Below are positions 34,948-44,432 of a DNA stretch of 64,000 nucleotides, one piece after another (position 1 is the first letter of the stretch; the number at the start of each line of letters is the position of its first letter). Under the pieces are notes generated by a model. It did no database searches and was not told the DNA's origin. It saw nothing but the letters and a program-made list of their open reading frames with translations. Both the position numbers and the translations under genes were made by a program. The stretch comes from an uncultured Ruminococcus sp. (lineage in GTDB: Bacteria > Bacillota > Clostridia > Oscillospirales > Ruminococcaceae), in NCBI GenBank assembly GCA_910576995.1, contig CAJTLC010000001.1, positions 63,221 to 127,220 of the forward strand, given 5' to 3'.

Positions 34948-36609
34948 ATGTTAAAAGAATTGTATATAAAAAACCTTGCAGTTATCAGAGAAGCAGTAAT
35001 TCCCCTGACAGACAAGCTTAATATATTTACAGGTGAAACGGGCGCAGGCAAATCCATACTTATCAACGGCATCAACGCAGTTCTCGGACAGAGATGCAGT
35101 AAGGATATTGTTCGCACCGGCTGCGATAAGGCGGTAATAACGGCTCTTTTTACTAATTTATCGCGGGATGTCGTCAATAAACTTGATGAACTGGGAATCA
35201 CCCATGAGAATGACGAGATAACCGTTACACGCGAAATAAGCGCGGACGGCGGAAGCGTCGCAAGGATAAACAGCCGAACTTCTTCCGCTTCGGTTCTGAA
35301 AGAGATCGGCAGCATGATGATAAATATTCACGGTCAGCATGATAATCAGGTGCTTATGGACAGCGATCGCCATATGGGGATTCTGGACGGATTTGGCGGG
35401 GACGACCGGCTGCTTGAGGAATACAGGATAACTTTCCGCGAATTGCAGAGTACTGCGCGCAGGCTCGGCGATATCAAAAAGCAGGAGAAGACTCGTGTTG
35501 AGCGATTGAGATATCTCAGAGAAATAATTGACGACGTTAGCGAACTGGAACTTCAGGAGGGCGAAGAGGAATCGCTTGAAAAGGAATATTCCGCCGCTAA
35601 AAATTCCGAGCGGACTATTCTTGCTATAAAAGGCGCGGTTCAGGCTCTTAACGGCGAGGACGCGGCAAATGATATGATAGTTTCCGCTGAAAACGAGATA
35701 TCGGCTCTTGTTGATGATTCTGCGGAAATCTCCGCGCTTTACGACAGAATATCGGCTGTTGAGATAGAGATATCGGATATTTCCTCGGAACTGGAAAAGA
35801 TTGCCGACCGCGCTGAACTTGACGGTCAGCGGCTTGAATATCTGCGAAAAAGGCTGGGCGAGATCAATAAACTTAAACGAAAATATGCTGTTGATTATGA
35901 AGAGCTTGTGAAAATGTATGAGGATGCATGCACAGAAATTACGAAGCTTGAAAACGGAGACAACGAGATAAGCGAACTTTCCGAAAAGCGCGAGCAGCTT
36001 CTTCACAAGGTCACGGAGCAGGCTAAGGCGCTTTACGATTATCGCGAGAAAACGGCGCAACAATTCGTAAGCCGCGTTACTGCGGAACTGGAATTCCTCA
36101 ATATGTCGGGAGTTATCCTTGCCGTTCGTCATGAAAAAGGCAAATTGACGGTAAACGGCATGGATACGATTGAATTCCTGATTTCCGCAAATAAGGGCGA
36201 AGAGCCGAAGCCTATCTCGAAAATCGCGTCGGGCGGCGAACTTTCGCGTATAATGCTTGCTCTGAAAAGCGTTATCGCCGATCGAGACAGCATCGATACC
36301 ATGATATTCGACGAGATAGATACTGGAGTAAGCGGCAAGGCTGCGCAGAAAATCGGCATCAAGCTGCGCGAGATAGGAAAGGTACGTCAGGTCATCTGCG
36401 TTACTCATCTTTCGCAGATAGCTGTAATGGCTGATAATCACCTTATGATCGAGAAAAAAATAATGAACGACCGCACGGAAACGAGCGTTACCGTTCTTGA
36501 TTTTGAGGGAAGAACCGCCGAGATAGCGCGTATCATGGGCGGAGATTCGCCGAGCAGTCTGATGCTGAAAACTGCCGAAGAGGAACTCAGAAAGGCGGAG
36601 GAAATATGA
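34948..36609 (+). CDS. recN: DNA repair protein RecN
   Basis: A 553-residue SMC-like ATPase of double-strand break repair. Walker A is TGETGAGKSIL at the N-terminus. A coiled-coil middle (about 160-370) is followed by the signature KIASGGELSRIMLALK and Walker B MIFDEIDTGVSG. It overlaps the next gene by four bases. In Bacillus spoIVB and spo0A follow recN, but not here. Confidence 0.97.
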   Translation: MLKELYIKNLAVIREAVIPLTDKLNIFTGETGAGKSILINGINAVLGQRCSKDIVRTGCDKAVITALFTNLSRDVVNKLDELGITHENDEITVTREISADGGSVARINSRTSSASVLKEIGSMMINIHGQHDNQVLMDSDRHMGILDGFGGDDRLLEEYRITFRELQSTARRLGDIKKQEKTRVERLRYLREIIDDVSELELQEGEEESLEKEYSAAKNSERTILAIKGAVQALNGEDAANDMIVSAENEISALVDDSAEISALYDRISAVEIEISDISSELEKIADRAELDGQRLEYLRKRLGEINKLKRKYAVDYEELVKMYEDACTEITKLENGDNEISELSEKREQLLHKVTEQAKALYDYREKTAQQFVSRVTAELEFLNMSGVILAVRHEKGKLTVNGMDTIEFLISANKGEEPKPISKIASGGELSRIMLALKSVIADRDSIDTMIFDEIDTGVSGKAAQKIGIKLREIGKVRQVICVTHLSQIAVMADNHLMIEKKIMNDRTETSVTVLDFEGRTAEIARIMGGDSPSSLMLKTAEEELRKAEEI

Positions 36610-37157
36610 AAATTTATTCTACACGCCACGGTCAGACCGATTACAATAAAAAAGAGATCGTGCTTGGAACTACCGATCTGCCGCTGAACGAAACGGGTCT
36701 TGCGCAGGCTGAAGAGCTTGCAGAAAATGTCAGGAAATTGGACAATATCGATATCATAATCGCCTCGCCGATGCTTCGTGCGCAGACTACAGCTAAAGTA
36801 GTCGCTGAAAAATGCGAATTGAAAATTATCACGGACGAACGGTTTCGGGAGTGGGATTACGGTGAATACGAGGGAAAATCCAGATTTATCGATGGATTCG
36901 CCGAAAGTAAAACGCAGTTCGGCGTGAGAATGGGCAGAAGCGGAGAATCCCTCTTACAGCTTTCTCATCGGGTGTATTCCGCTATTGACGATATCATCGA
37001 AAAATTCGGCGGAAAAAACGTTCTTATAGTCAGTCATGGCGGAATCTGCCGCGTAATAGAGACATATTTTAACGATATGACGACCGCCAAATACAGCAAT
37101 TGGTTTATGGGAAACTGTCAGCTTATCGAATATGAAATTGATGAAGAGAGGGGATAA
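36606..37157 (+). CDS. Histidine phosphatase family protein
   Basis: A 183-residue phosphoglycerate-mutase-like phosphatase. The catalytic TRHGQTDYN is at residues 6-14, and the second His lies in IVSHGGICR. Substrate unknown; relatives include CobC and broad-specificity phosphatases. It is coupled to recN by an ATGA overlap. Confidence 0.88.
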   Translation: MKIYSTRHGQTDYNKKEIVLGTTDLPLNETGLAQAEELAENVRKLDNIDIIIASPMLRAQTTAKVVAEKCELKIITDERFREWDYGEYEGKSRFIDGFAESKTQFGVRMGRSGESLLQLSHRVYSAIDDIIEKFGGKNVLIVSHGGICRVIETYFNDMTTAKYSNWFMGNCQLIEYEIDEERG

Positions 37158-37159
37158 TT

Positions 37160-39130
37160 ATGAGGATAGGTGTAGATTACTATCCTGAACAATGGGATAA
37201 GGCAATGTGGGAAAAAGACGCCGAAACAATGGCTCGTACGGGTGTAAAGCTTATCCGCATAGGCGAATTTGCATGGTCAAGGATCGAGCCGCGCGAAGGG
37301 GAGTTTGATTTCACTTGGCTCGACGATGTTATCGGGATCTTTTCTGCATATGCGATAGGAACAATTTTATGTACGCCTACTAACTGCCCTCCGTTGTGGC
37401 TTTATGAAAAATATCCCGAAATTATTCAGGTCGGAAGCGACGGCGTCAGGATACGCACGGGAATACGAGGTCATCGCTGTATAAATTCTCCCGTTTTCCG
37501 CACGTATGCAAAGCGCGTTACCGAGCAGATGATACGCCATTATTCGGGAAAACCCGCTGTTGCCGCATGGCAGATTGACAACGAACTCGAGGCTTATCCA
37601 TGCAGCTGCGATGTCTGCAAGGGGAAATTCAGAGATTGGCTGCTTGATAAATATAACGATCTCGACGGCATAAACAAGGCTTTCGGGAACAGCGTCTGGA
37701 GCGGGGAATACAGCAGTATTACACAGATCCAGCCGCCGACCGATTATCCGCAGGCATGGCAGAATCCAGCGCTTTGTCTTGACTGGTATCGGTTCAGATC
37801 GGACAGCGCGGCGGATTTCGTGAGAGATACGACGCTTACCATAAGGCTTGAAGATACGAAAGTACCTATAACCACCAATGCGCATTTATGCCGTGATAAT
37901 CCTGATTTTTATAAGCTTTTCGATCTTCTTGATTTTGTTTCATTTGATAATTATCCGCCCTTAAATATTCCTGCCGACCCCGATGAATATTATTCTCATG
38001 CGTTTTATCTCGATCTTATGCGCGGCATTAAAGACCGGAATTTCTGCATAATGGAGCAGCTAAGCGGACCTACCGGCTGTTGGACGCCTATGTCTCCTGC
38101 GCCGAGATCGGGCATGATAATGGGATATGCGCTTCAGGCTTTTGTTCGGGGAGCGGATACTGTTCTGCATTTTCGCTGGAGAACGGCTCTTACCGGCGCT
38201 GAAATGTACTGGCACGGAATATTAGACCACAGCAATACTCCTAATCGCCGTTTTCTTGAATTTTCCGACCTTTGCAAGAAGGTTGCACAGTTAAATATAC
38301 TTGATAACACATATATAGTTTCAGACGCGGCTATAATTTATTCTCCGGAGGCGGAAGCCGCATTCAGAATACAGCCGCAGACGGAGGGATTCTCTTATAT
38401 AAAGCAGCTTACGGCATTCCACAGCGCTCTCACTAAATTCGGAGCAAATATAGACGTAGTGCCGTCAAATGCCGATCTTTCGCGGTATAAACTGGTCATT
38501 GCGCCGTCTCTTCATATTAATAAAAAGGAATCTACGGAAAATCTTTATCGTTATGTCATAAATGGCGGAACGTTAGTTCTTACGGCGAGAAGCGGAGTTA
38601 AAGATGAGCATAATAACTGCATTATGGATACGCTGCCGACTGTTTTTAAGGAACTTATCGGGGCGGATGTTGCTGAATATGATCCTATCGGAAACGGAAA
38701 GCGTACTATACGCGATTTTGCGGGAAACGAGTATGAATGCAGTCAATGGTGCGATATTATGCGGCTTTCGACGGCGCGGGCATATGCTGAATATAACGAC
38801 GGCGAATATCGCTGTATGCCGTCGGTAACGATGAATCGCTACTGCAATGGCGTGGCTTATTATGTCGGAACGATATGCAGATCGGATTTTTATGAGGATT
38901 TTGTGTCTAACCTTATGATGCAGACGGGAATCCCAAAGCTGAAAGGTCTTCCGCGCGGAGTCGAGGTCACTACACGAACTAACAGCAGGGATGAATATAT
39001 CTGTTTCTTCAATAATTCAGAAGAATCCGCGGTCATTCCGCTCCCGAAGCCGATGTACAGCATTATAAGTTCTATCGGCAAGGATAAGCTGGAACTGCGT
39101 CCGTTTGAAATGGATATTGTAAGAAAGTAG
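37160..39130 (+). CDS. GH42 beta-galactosidase
   Basis: A 656-residue glycoside hydrolase of family 42, with no signal peptide, so cytoplasmic. The acid/base Glu lies in WQIDNELEAYP (about residue 145) and the nucleophile in CIMEQLSG. The zinc-type Cys cluster (YPCSCDVCKG) is present, as in many members. It likely splits beta-galactosides imported as short oligosaccharides; it starts two bases after the phosphatase gene. Confidence 0.93.
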   Translation: MRIGVDYYPEQWDKAMWEKDAETMARTGVKLIRIGEFAWSRIEPREGEFDFTWLDDVIGIFSAYAIGTILCTPTNCPPLWLYEKYPEIIQVGSDGVRIRTGIRGHRCINSPVFRTYAKRVTEQMIRHYSGKPAVAAWQIDNELEAYPCSCDVCKGKFRDWLLDKYNDLDGINKAFGNSVWSGEYSSITQIQPPTDYPQAWQNPALCLDWYRFRSDSAADFVRDTTLTIRLEDTKVPITTNAHLCRDNPDFYKLFDLLDFVSFDNYPPLNIPADPDEYYSHAFYLDLMRGIKDRNFCIMEQLSGPTGCWTPMSPAPRSGMIMGYALQAFVRGADTVLHFRWRTALTGAEMYWHGILDHSNTPNRRFLEFSDLCKKVAQLNILDNTYIVSDAAIIYSPEAEAAFRIQPQTEGFSYIKQLTAFHSALTKFGANIDVVPSNADLSRYKLVIAPSLHINKKESTENLYRYVINGGTLVLTARSGVKDEHNNCIMDTLPTVFKELIGADVAEYDPIGNGKRTIRDFAGNEYECSQWCDIMRLSTARAYAEYNDGEYRCMPSVTMNRYCNGVAYYVGTICRSDFYEDFVSNLMMQTGIPKLKGLPRGVEVTTRTNSRDEYICFFNNSEESAVIPLPKPMYSIISSIGKDKLELRPFEMDIVRK

Positions 39131-39139
39131 GAACATAGC

Positions 39140-39574
39140 ATGAAAATCGTATTGCAGAGAGTAAGTTCCGCAAGCGTAAAGGCAGACGGCAAAATTTGCG
39201 GAAGTATCGGTATTGGTTATCTGGTTCTTATTGGCGTTGGAAACGATGATACGGAGGAAGATTGCAGGCGTCTTGCCGATAAAATAATAAATTTGCGTAT
39301 TTTCTCCGATGAAAATGATAAAATAAATCTTTCACTCGGAGATGTGGGCGGCGAACTCCTGATAGTGTCGCAGTTTACTCTTTATGCGGATTGCCGTAAG
39401 GGAAACCGCCCTAATTTTATTCAGGCAGGCAAGCCCGATAAAGCGGAACGGCTTTACAATTATTTTGCGGATTACTGCCGAAGCAAGGGAAAACACGTTG
39501 AAACGGGAATTTTCGGCGCTGATATGAAAGTTGAACTTGTTAATGACGGACCATTTACAGTGGTACTTGAATAA
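39140..39574 (+). CDS. dtd: D-aminoacyl-tRNA deacylase
   Basis: A 144-residue enzyme that removes D-amino acids and glycine from mischarged tRNA. The SQFTLYAD motif and the C-terminal NDGPFTVVLE (Gly-cisPro region) are conserved. MKIVLQRVSSASV is the typical N-terminus. Confidence 0.96.
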   Translation: MKIVLQRVSSASVKADGKICGSIGIGYLVLIGVGNDDTEEDCRRLADKIINLRIFSDENDKINLSLGDVGGELLIVSQFTLYADCRKGNRPNFIQAGKPDKAERLYNYFADYCRSKGKHVETGIFGADMKVELVNDGPFTVVLE

Positions 39575-39582
39575 ACCAATCT

Positions 39583-39911
39583 TAGAGCCTGTTCAGTATC
39601 TTTTTACGCACGTTTTTTCGGCAGATTTTTCGCCTGAACTTCGTCAAAAAGTCTTGAAATGCGTCAGAGCTTGTATTCATAGGTGGAGTATGCGTATTTT
39701 CGAACATAATTTGTATGCTGACAAGGAAAAAACACGCAGGAATGCTGTCGTATTTCAAGTGTTTTTGACGAAGTTCAGCATACAAATTTGCCGAAAATAC
39801 GTGTGCTGAACTTATGAATACAAGCTCTCAGCATTTCTGCGCCCCTTTTCCTTGTCAGGCGAAAAATCTTCTCGAAAATCTGTACATAAAAAGATACTGA
39901 ACAGGCTCTTA
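39583..39911 (+). repeat. Palindromic repeat-family copy B (outer)
   Basis: The ends TAGAGCCTGTTCAGTATC and GATACTGAACAGGCTCTTA are complementary over about 25 bp. Removing the nested copy at 39666-39828 restores an uninterrupted family sequence (GAAATGCGTC joined to AGCATTTC). The family motif is present at the left end as ACGTTTTTTCGGCAGAT (minus orientation). It follows dtd by nine bases. Confidence 0.75.
39666..39828 (+). repeat. Palindromic repeat-family copy inserted in copy B
   Basis: The ends AGAGCTTGTATTCATA and TATGAATACAAGCTCT are perfectly complementary and differ from those of its host element. The flanks read TCA on both sides if the ends are taken as GAGCTTG...CAAGCTC, suggesting a 3-bp target duplication. 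It carries TTTGCCGAAAATACGTGTG, a variant of the family motif. Confidence 0.7.
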
Positions 39912-39920
39912 CAAAGAATA

Positions 39921-39960
39921 AAAATCGCCTTTCGGGATAAAATAACCGTGAGGTGATTTT
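39921..39960 (+). promoter_or_regulatory. Hairpin sequestering the ribosome site of the PBP gene
   Basis: AAAATCGCCT (39921-39930) pairs with AGGTGATTTT (39951-39960), with an inner CGG/CCG stem. The GAGGTGAT ribosome site is in the 3' arm, and TTTTTT runs into the ATG at 39963. The structure could block translation or end transcription coming from upstream. Confidence 0.5.
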
Positions 39961-39962
39961 TT

Positions 39963-41549
39963 ATGCGAAAACATGGAGAACTGGGAATAATCATGCTTAC
40001 CGCTGCATTTTTTATGGCTTTTTTCGGTTTATCGCTGAACTTCTACAGACTTGCGGTCGAACGGAAATATATCAGTGCGGCTGCCGAAAGATCGTATGTC
40101 ACCGTACACGGAGGAGATAGTCAGGGAACGATCTACGACAGGTATTTTAAGCCGCTTACCAACGAAAAGACAGTTATAACCGCTGTTGCCGTGCCTTCCG
40201 CTGTAGATATCAAGGAAATCAGGAATCTTGCAGCAGATGAGGAAAAAGCTGCTGCCGATTATAAAAAAGGCGATCCGTTTGCGTTCGTATGCAAAGAAAA
40301 AGGTGAAGATTCGGCAGGACTTACATTTTTTGAGGTTCCGCAGCGATACGGCGGCGAAGTTATCGCACCCCATGTTATAGGTTATCTTTCCGACGGAGAT
40401 GGCGCGTCGGGAGTTGAATATGCGTTTGATACATTGCTTCGAACAGGGAATATCGAAAACAGCGTAACGTATTCAACAGACGGATTTGGACATATTCTTA
40501 TCGGCGAGGGCAAATCTGTTATTCGCAGCAATAAAGCGGAAACAGGAGTTGTTTTGACCATTGACAGCGAAATCCAGAAAATTTGCGAAGAAGCCGGGAA
40601 AAATATAGAAAAGGGCGCCGTCATTGTTTCGGACGTTAAAAATGGCGAGATACTGGGACTTGCAAGTTTTCCCGATTATGATGTTGAAAATATTTCGGCT
40701 TCTCTGAAAAATGAAAACAGCCCGATGATAAACAGAGCGCTTTATTCATACAGCGTAGGCTCGATTTTCAAGCTTGTTACCGCCTGCGAGGGGATAAATG
40801 AAGATTTCGGCGGATACGTATATAATTGTATGGGTTCATGCGAAATTTCGGGGCAGAATTTTGCCTGTCATAAGCATGAAGGTCACGGAGATCAGAATCT
40901 CACGGAGGCGATGACTAATTCGTGCAATCCGTATTTTATATCGCTGAGCCGTTGTCTTGACGTTCAGTCGTTCAGAGATCAGGCGTTTGCACTTGGATTC
41001 GGGCGCGAAATACATCTTTGCGCAGGCATGATAAGTTCCGCAGGCGTTCTCCCGACGGCAAATGAGCTTCTCGTTCCTGCCGAATTGGCTAATTTTTCAT
41101 TCGGGCAGGGTAAGCTTACGGCAACTCCGCTTCAGATAAATCAGATGACCTGCGCTATAGCAAACGGCGGAGAATTAATAATGATGCGTATCGTTAGAGG
41201 AATCACTGTGGACGGCGAAACCGTGGGAAATGAGAAGCTTCCGCAGAAATCGCGCGCAATATCGTCTGATACTGCCGATGAACTTCGCGAACTTATGACG
41301 GCGGCTGTCAGGAAGAGCGAAAATTCCAATGCTGACGCTGTTTATACTCAGACTGCCGCGAAAACTTCGACGGCTCAGACAGGTCGTTTTGACGAAAACG
41401 GCGAGGAATACTGCCACGGCTGGGTGACCGGATTTTTTCCGGCAAGTTCTCCGAAATATGCGATAACGGTTCTGGTGGAGGACGGCGGTTACGGCAACGA
41501 TTCGGCTGCTCCGATTTTCCGCGAGATCGTCGATACTATGTGTAAGTAA
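39963..41549 (+). CDS. Class B penicillin-binding protein (transpeptidase)
   Basis: A 528-residue peptidoglycan transpeptidase with one N-terminal membrane helix (about 8-30). The active site SIFK is at 267-270 (Ser-267), SCN at 320-322, and the third motif reads KTS (467-469) where KTG is usual. It resembles FtsI/SpoVD/PBP2-type proteins but is short and lacks PASTA domains. Whether it serves division, elongation or spore cortex is open. The gene starts at the foot of a hairpin. Confidence 0.88.
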   Translation: MRKHGELGIIMLTAAFFMAFFGLSLNFYRLAVERKYISAAAERSYVTVHGGDSQGTIYDRYFKPLTNEKTVITAVAVPSAVDIKEIRNLAADEEKAAADYKKGDPFAFVCKEKGEDSAGLTFFEVPQRYGGEVIAPHVIGYLSDGDGASGVEYAFDTLLRTGNIENSVTYSTDGFGHILIGEGKSVIRSNKAETGVVLTIDSEIQKICEEAGKNIEKGAVIVSDVKNGEILGLASFPDYDVENISASLKNENSPMINRALYSYSVGSIFKLVTACEGINEDFGGYVYNCMGSCEISGQNFACHKHEGHGDQNLTEAMTNSCNPYFISLSRCLDVQSFRDQAFALGFGREIHLCAGMISSAGVLPTANELLVPAELANFSFGQGKLTATPLQINQMTCAIANGGELIMMRIVRGITVDGETVGNEKLPQKSRAISSDTADELRELMTAAVRKSENSNADAVYTQTAAKTSTAQTGRFDENGEEYCHGWVTGFFPASSPKYAITVLVEDGGYGNDSAAPIFREIVDTMCK

Positions 41550-41579
41550 TTATATTTAATTCAAGTTAATTTTTCTATT

Positions 41580-41620
41580 CTGCACTATGCAAATTGACTA
41601 TGCCGGCTTGCATAGTGCAG
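41580..41620. repeat. Perfect 13-bp inverted repeat before alaS
   Basis: CTGCACTATGCAA and TTGCATAGTGCAG flank a 15-bp loop. No T-run follows on the plus strand, so terminator activity for the PBP gene is uncertain; an operator or attenuator is equally possible. Confidence 0.5.
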
Positions 41621-41662
41621 TACAAGTAAAAATTGATTTGCGTGTAAATTTTCTAAAAACTA

Positions 41663-41691
41663 TTGACTTTTTTTGGATTTGAAACTATAAT
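41663..41691 (+). promoter_or_regulatory. Sigma-A promoter of alaS
   Basis: TTGACT (41663-41668), 17 bp and TATAAT (41686-41691), about 90 bp before the alaS start. The leader is too short for a T-box. Confidence 0.75.
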
Positions 41692-41783
41692 AATAATGTA
41701 TGGATTTCATTATATGAAACGTAATATTATTTAACCTTTTCGGCAGAGATCGTGCCGCAGGGTATTAAAGGAGTAATAAACAT

Positions 41784-44420
41784 ATGCAATGGACAGGACT
41801 TAACGAACTTCGTGAAAAATATCTTTCGTTTTTTGAAAGCAAGGATCATACGAGAATGGCAAGCGCGTCGCTTGTGCCGCAGGGGGATAAAAGCCTGCTT
41901 CTTATAAATTCGGGTATGGCTCCGCTGAAAAAGTATTTTTTGGGACAGGCTGTTCCTCCGAATGTAAGAGTTACTACGTGTCAGAAGTGCATCAGAACTC
42001 CCGACATTGAAAGCGTCGGAAAAACTGCGAGGCACGGTACATATTTTGAAATGCTCGGAAATTTCTCTTTCGGCGATTATTTCAAGACCGAAGCCATAGC
42101 ATGGGCATGGGAATTTCTCACTAAAACTCTTGAGATCCCTGCCGATCGCCTTTGGATAACTATATACGAAAGCGACGACGAGGCTGAGCAGATTTGGGAG
42201 AATAATATCGGTATTCCACATGACAGAATTATTCGTCTTGGCAAAAAAGATAATTTCTGGGAGCATGGTTCTGGACCGTGCGGTCCGTGCAGCGAGATAC
42301 ATTTCGACAGAGTTGGCGGCGGCAGAAAACTTGACAGGGCAGTCTTTGAAGCTGAGGGCGATAAGGATAATATCATAGAGATCTGGAATCTCGTTTTCAG
42401 TCAGTTCGACAGCGACGGAAACGGCAATTATGCCGAAATGAAGAGCAAAAATATTGATACGGGAATGGGACTTGAAAGACTTGCCTGCGTTATGCAGAGC
42501 GTTGACAACATTTTCGAGGTCGATACCGTTCAGAATATTATGAAGCATATTTCGTCCATCGCGGGAGTTTCATACAAAACCGACGCTAAAACGGACGTTT
42601 CGCTTCGCGTTATCACCGATCATATCAGAAGCACAACACTTATGGTCGGAGACGGAATAATGCCGTCAAACGAGGGCAGAGGATATGTTCTTCGCCGTCT
42701 CCTGAGACGCGCCGCCCGTCATGGCAGATTACTGGGAATTACTCGTCCGTTCCTTTGCGAGGTATGCGATACCGTAATCAATGAAAATGCCGGCGCATAT
42801 CCCGAACTTGCGGAAAAGCGCGATTACATCAAGAAAATAATAGGCGTTGAAGAAGAAGCGTTCGCCAAGACCGTCGATAAGGGAACTGAACTGCTGAACG
42901 GATTTACTGCCGCTCTTGCAGAACAGGGAAAGAATATTCTTTCGGGCGACGACGCATTCAAGCTTTCCGATACGTATGGATTCCCGATAGATCTTACAAT
43001 TGAAATATGTGAAGAAAAAGGCATTACGGTAGATTCCGAGCGCTTCAAGGAGCTTGCTCAGGAGCAGCGTGCAAAGGCTAAAGCCGATCATCTCGCTAAA
43101 GCAGGCTCTTCATGGGCTGACAACAGCATCAAGGTTGACGCTCCCAAGACCGAATTTATCGGATATACTGATTTCTCTGCGGAAAATGCAAAAATTCTTG
43201 CTATTTATAAGGACGGAGTTGAAGTGGATTCCGCAAACGAGGGCGAAGATGTTGTTATCGTTCTCGACAAAACTCCGTTTTACGCGGAAAGCGGCGGTCA
43301 GATCGGCGATGCGGGCGTGATTTCCGACGGTTCGAATTCAGCTGCGGTTGCCGATACTATCAAATCCGAGGGTCATTTCCTCCATATCGCTTCAATAACT
43401 GAAGGTACGCTTTCAAAGGGCGTAACGGTCAATGCGGTCATAGATTCCGACAGAAGAATGTCAATTATGCGTAATCATACGACGGCTCATCTTCTTCAGT
43501 ATGCTCTTCGTCAGGTTCTGGGCGATCACGTTCATCAGGCGGGTCAGCTTGTAAACGAAAAGGCTTGCCGTTTCGATTTTAATCATTTCAGCGCAATGAC
43601 TGCCGACGAGATAGCTAAAGTCGAGGAACTTGTGAATGCCGAGATCATGAAATCCGTTCCCGTTACAATGGTCGAAATGCCTATTGAAGAAGCCAAAAAG
43701 CTGGGCGCAATGGCTCTCTTCGGCGAAAAATACGGCGATACGGTACGCGTTGTAACCGCTGATAAGTCAGTGGAATTCTGCGGCGGTACTCATGTTTCAA
43801 ATACATCGCAGATAGGACTTTTCAAGATAGTTTCCGAAAGCTCGGTTGCGGCAGGCGTGAGAAGAATCGAAGCCGTTACGGGCTTGGGAGTTCTTGAAAT
43901 GCTCAATGATTACAAAAACACGATAATCAGATCGGGTAAGGCTCTTAAACTGGCGAATTTAAGCGAGCTTCCCGAAAAGTGCGCCGCAGTTTCTGCTGAA
44001 CTTAAAGAGAAAGAAAAGGCTCTTGAAAGTCTTAATCAGCAGGCTGCAAACGCAAAGGCTGCCGCAATGTTCGACAATGCCGTTGAAGTTTGCGGAGTAA
44101 AGGTCGTAAGCGCGAGAATGGACGGCACATCTCCCGACGCTCTCAGAAAAATGGGCGACAGCGTTAAGGATAAGAATGAAGAGATAATAGCTCTGTTTGC
44201 AGGCGTGAACGGCGAAAAAGGTACGCTTTACTGCGTATGTACGGCTTCCGCACTTAAAAAGGGCGCTCATGCAGGAAAGCTTGTTCAGAGAGCGGCTGCC
44301 GTAACCGGTGGTAAGGGCGGCGGACGTCCTGACAGCGCAATGGCTGGAATCGGTGATATCGCTAAGACTGACGAAGCAGTCGCGGCATTTGCTTCGATCG
44401 TTGAAGAATTTGTTAAATAA
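41784..44420 (+). CDS. alaS: Alanyl-tRNA synthetase
   Basis: An 878-residue class II synthetase charging tRNA-Ala. The catalytic core starts near the N-terminus; GRGYVLRRLLRRA and the editing-domain HTTAHLL and CGGTH zinc motifs follow. The C-terminal C-Ala domain contains GGKGGGRPDSAMAG. Full length. AAAGGAG precedes ATG 41784. It may be co-transcribed with the HIT and PRTase genes downstream. Confidence 0.98.
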   Translation: MQWTGLNELREKYLSFFESKDHTRMASASLVPQGDKSLLLINSGMAPLKKYFLGQAVPPNVRVTTCQKCIRTPDIESVGKTARHGTYFEMLGNFSFGDYFKTEAIAWAWEFLTKTLEIPADRLWITIYESDDEAEQIWENNIGIPHDRIIRLGKKDNFWEHGSGPCGPCSEIHFDRVGGGRKLDRAVFEAEGDKDNIIEIWNLVFSQFDSDGNGNYAEMKSKNIDTGMGLERLACVMQSVDNIFEVDTVQNIMKHISSIAGVSYKTDAKTDVSLRVITDHIRSTTLMVGDGIMPSNEGRGYVLRRLLRRAARHGRLLGITRPFLCEVCDTVINENAGAYPELAEKRDYIKKIIGVEEEAFAKTVDKGTELLNGFTAALAEQGKNILSGDDAFKLSDTYGFPIDLTIEICEEKGITVDSERFKELAQEQRAKAKADHLAKAGSSWADNSIKVDAPKTEFIGYTDFSAENAKILAIYKDGVEVDSANEGEDVVIVLDKTPFYAESGGQIGDAGVISDGSNSAAVADTIKSEGHFLHIASITEGTLSKGVTVNAVIDSDRRMSIMRNHTTAHLLQYALRQVLGDHVHQAGQLVNEKACRFDFNHFSAMTADEIAKVEELVNAEIMKSVPVTMVEMPIEEAKKLGAMALFGEKYGDTVRVVTADKSVEFCGGTHVSNTSQIGLFKIVSESSVAAGVRRIEAVTGLGVLEMLNDYKNTIIRSGKALKLANLSELPEKCAAVSAELKEKEKALESLNQQAANAKAAAMFDNAVEVCGVKVVSARMDGTSPDALRKMGDSVKDKNEEIIALFAGVNGEKGTLYCVCTASALKKGAHAGKLVQRAAAVTGGKGGGRPDSAMAGIGDIAKTDEAVAAFASIVEEFVK

Positions 44421-44432
44421 AGGAGAATAATT

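Noticed and set aside
35158..36441. 427-codon minus-strand open frame inside recN
   Set aside because: Antisense to fully conserved recN; low-complexity translation with no recognisable domain.
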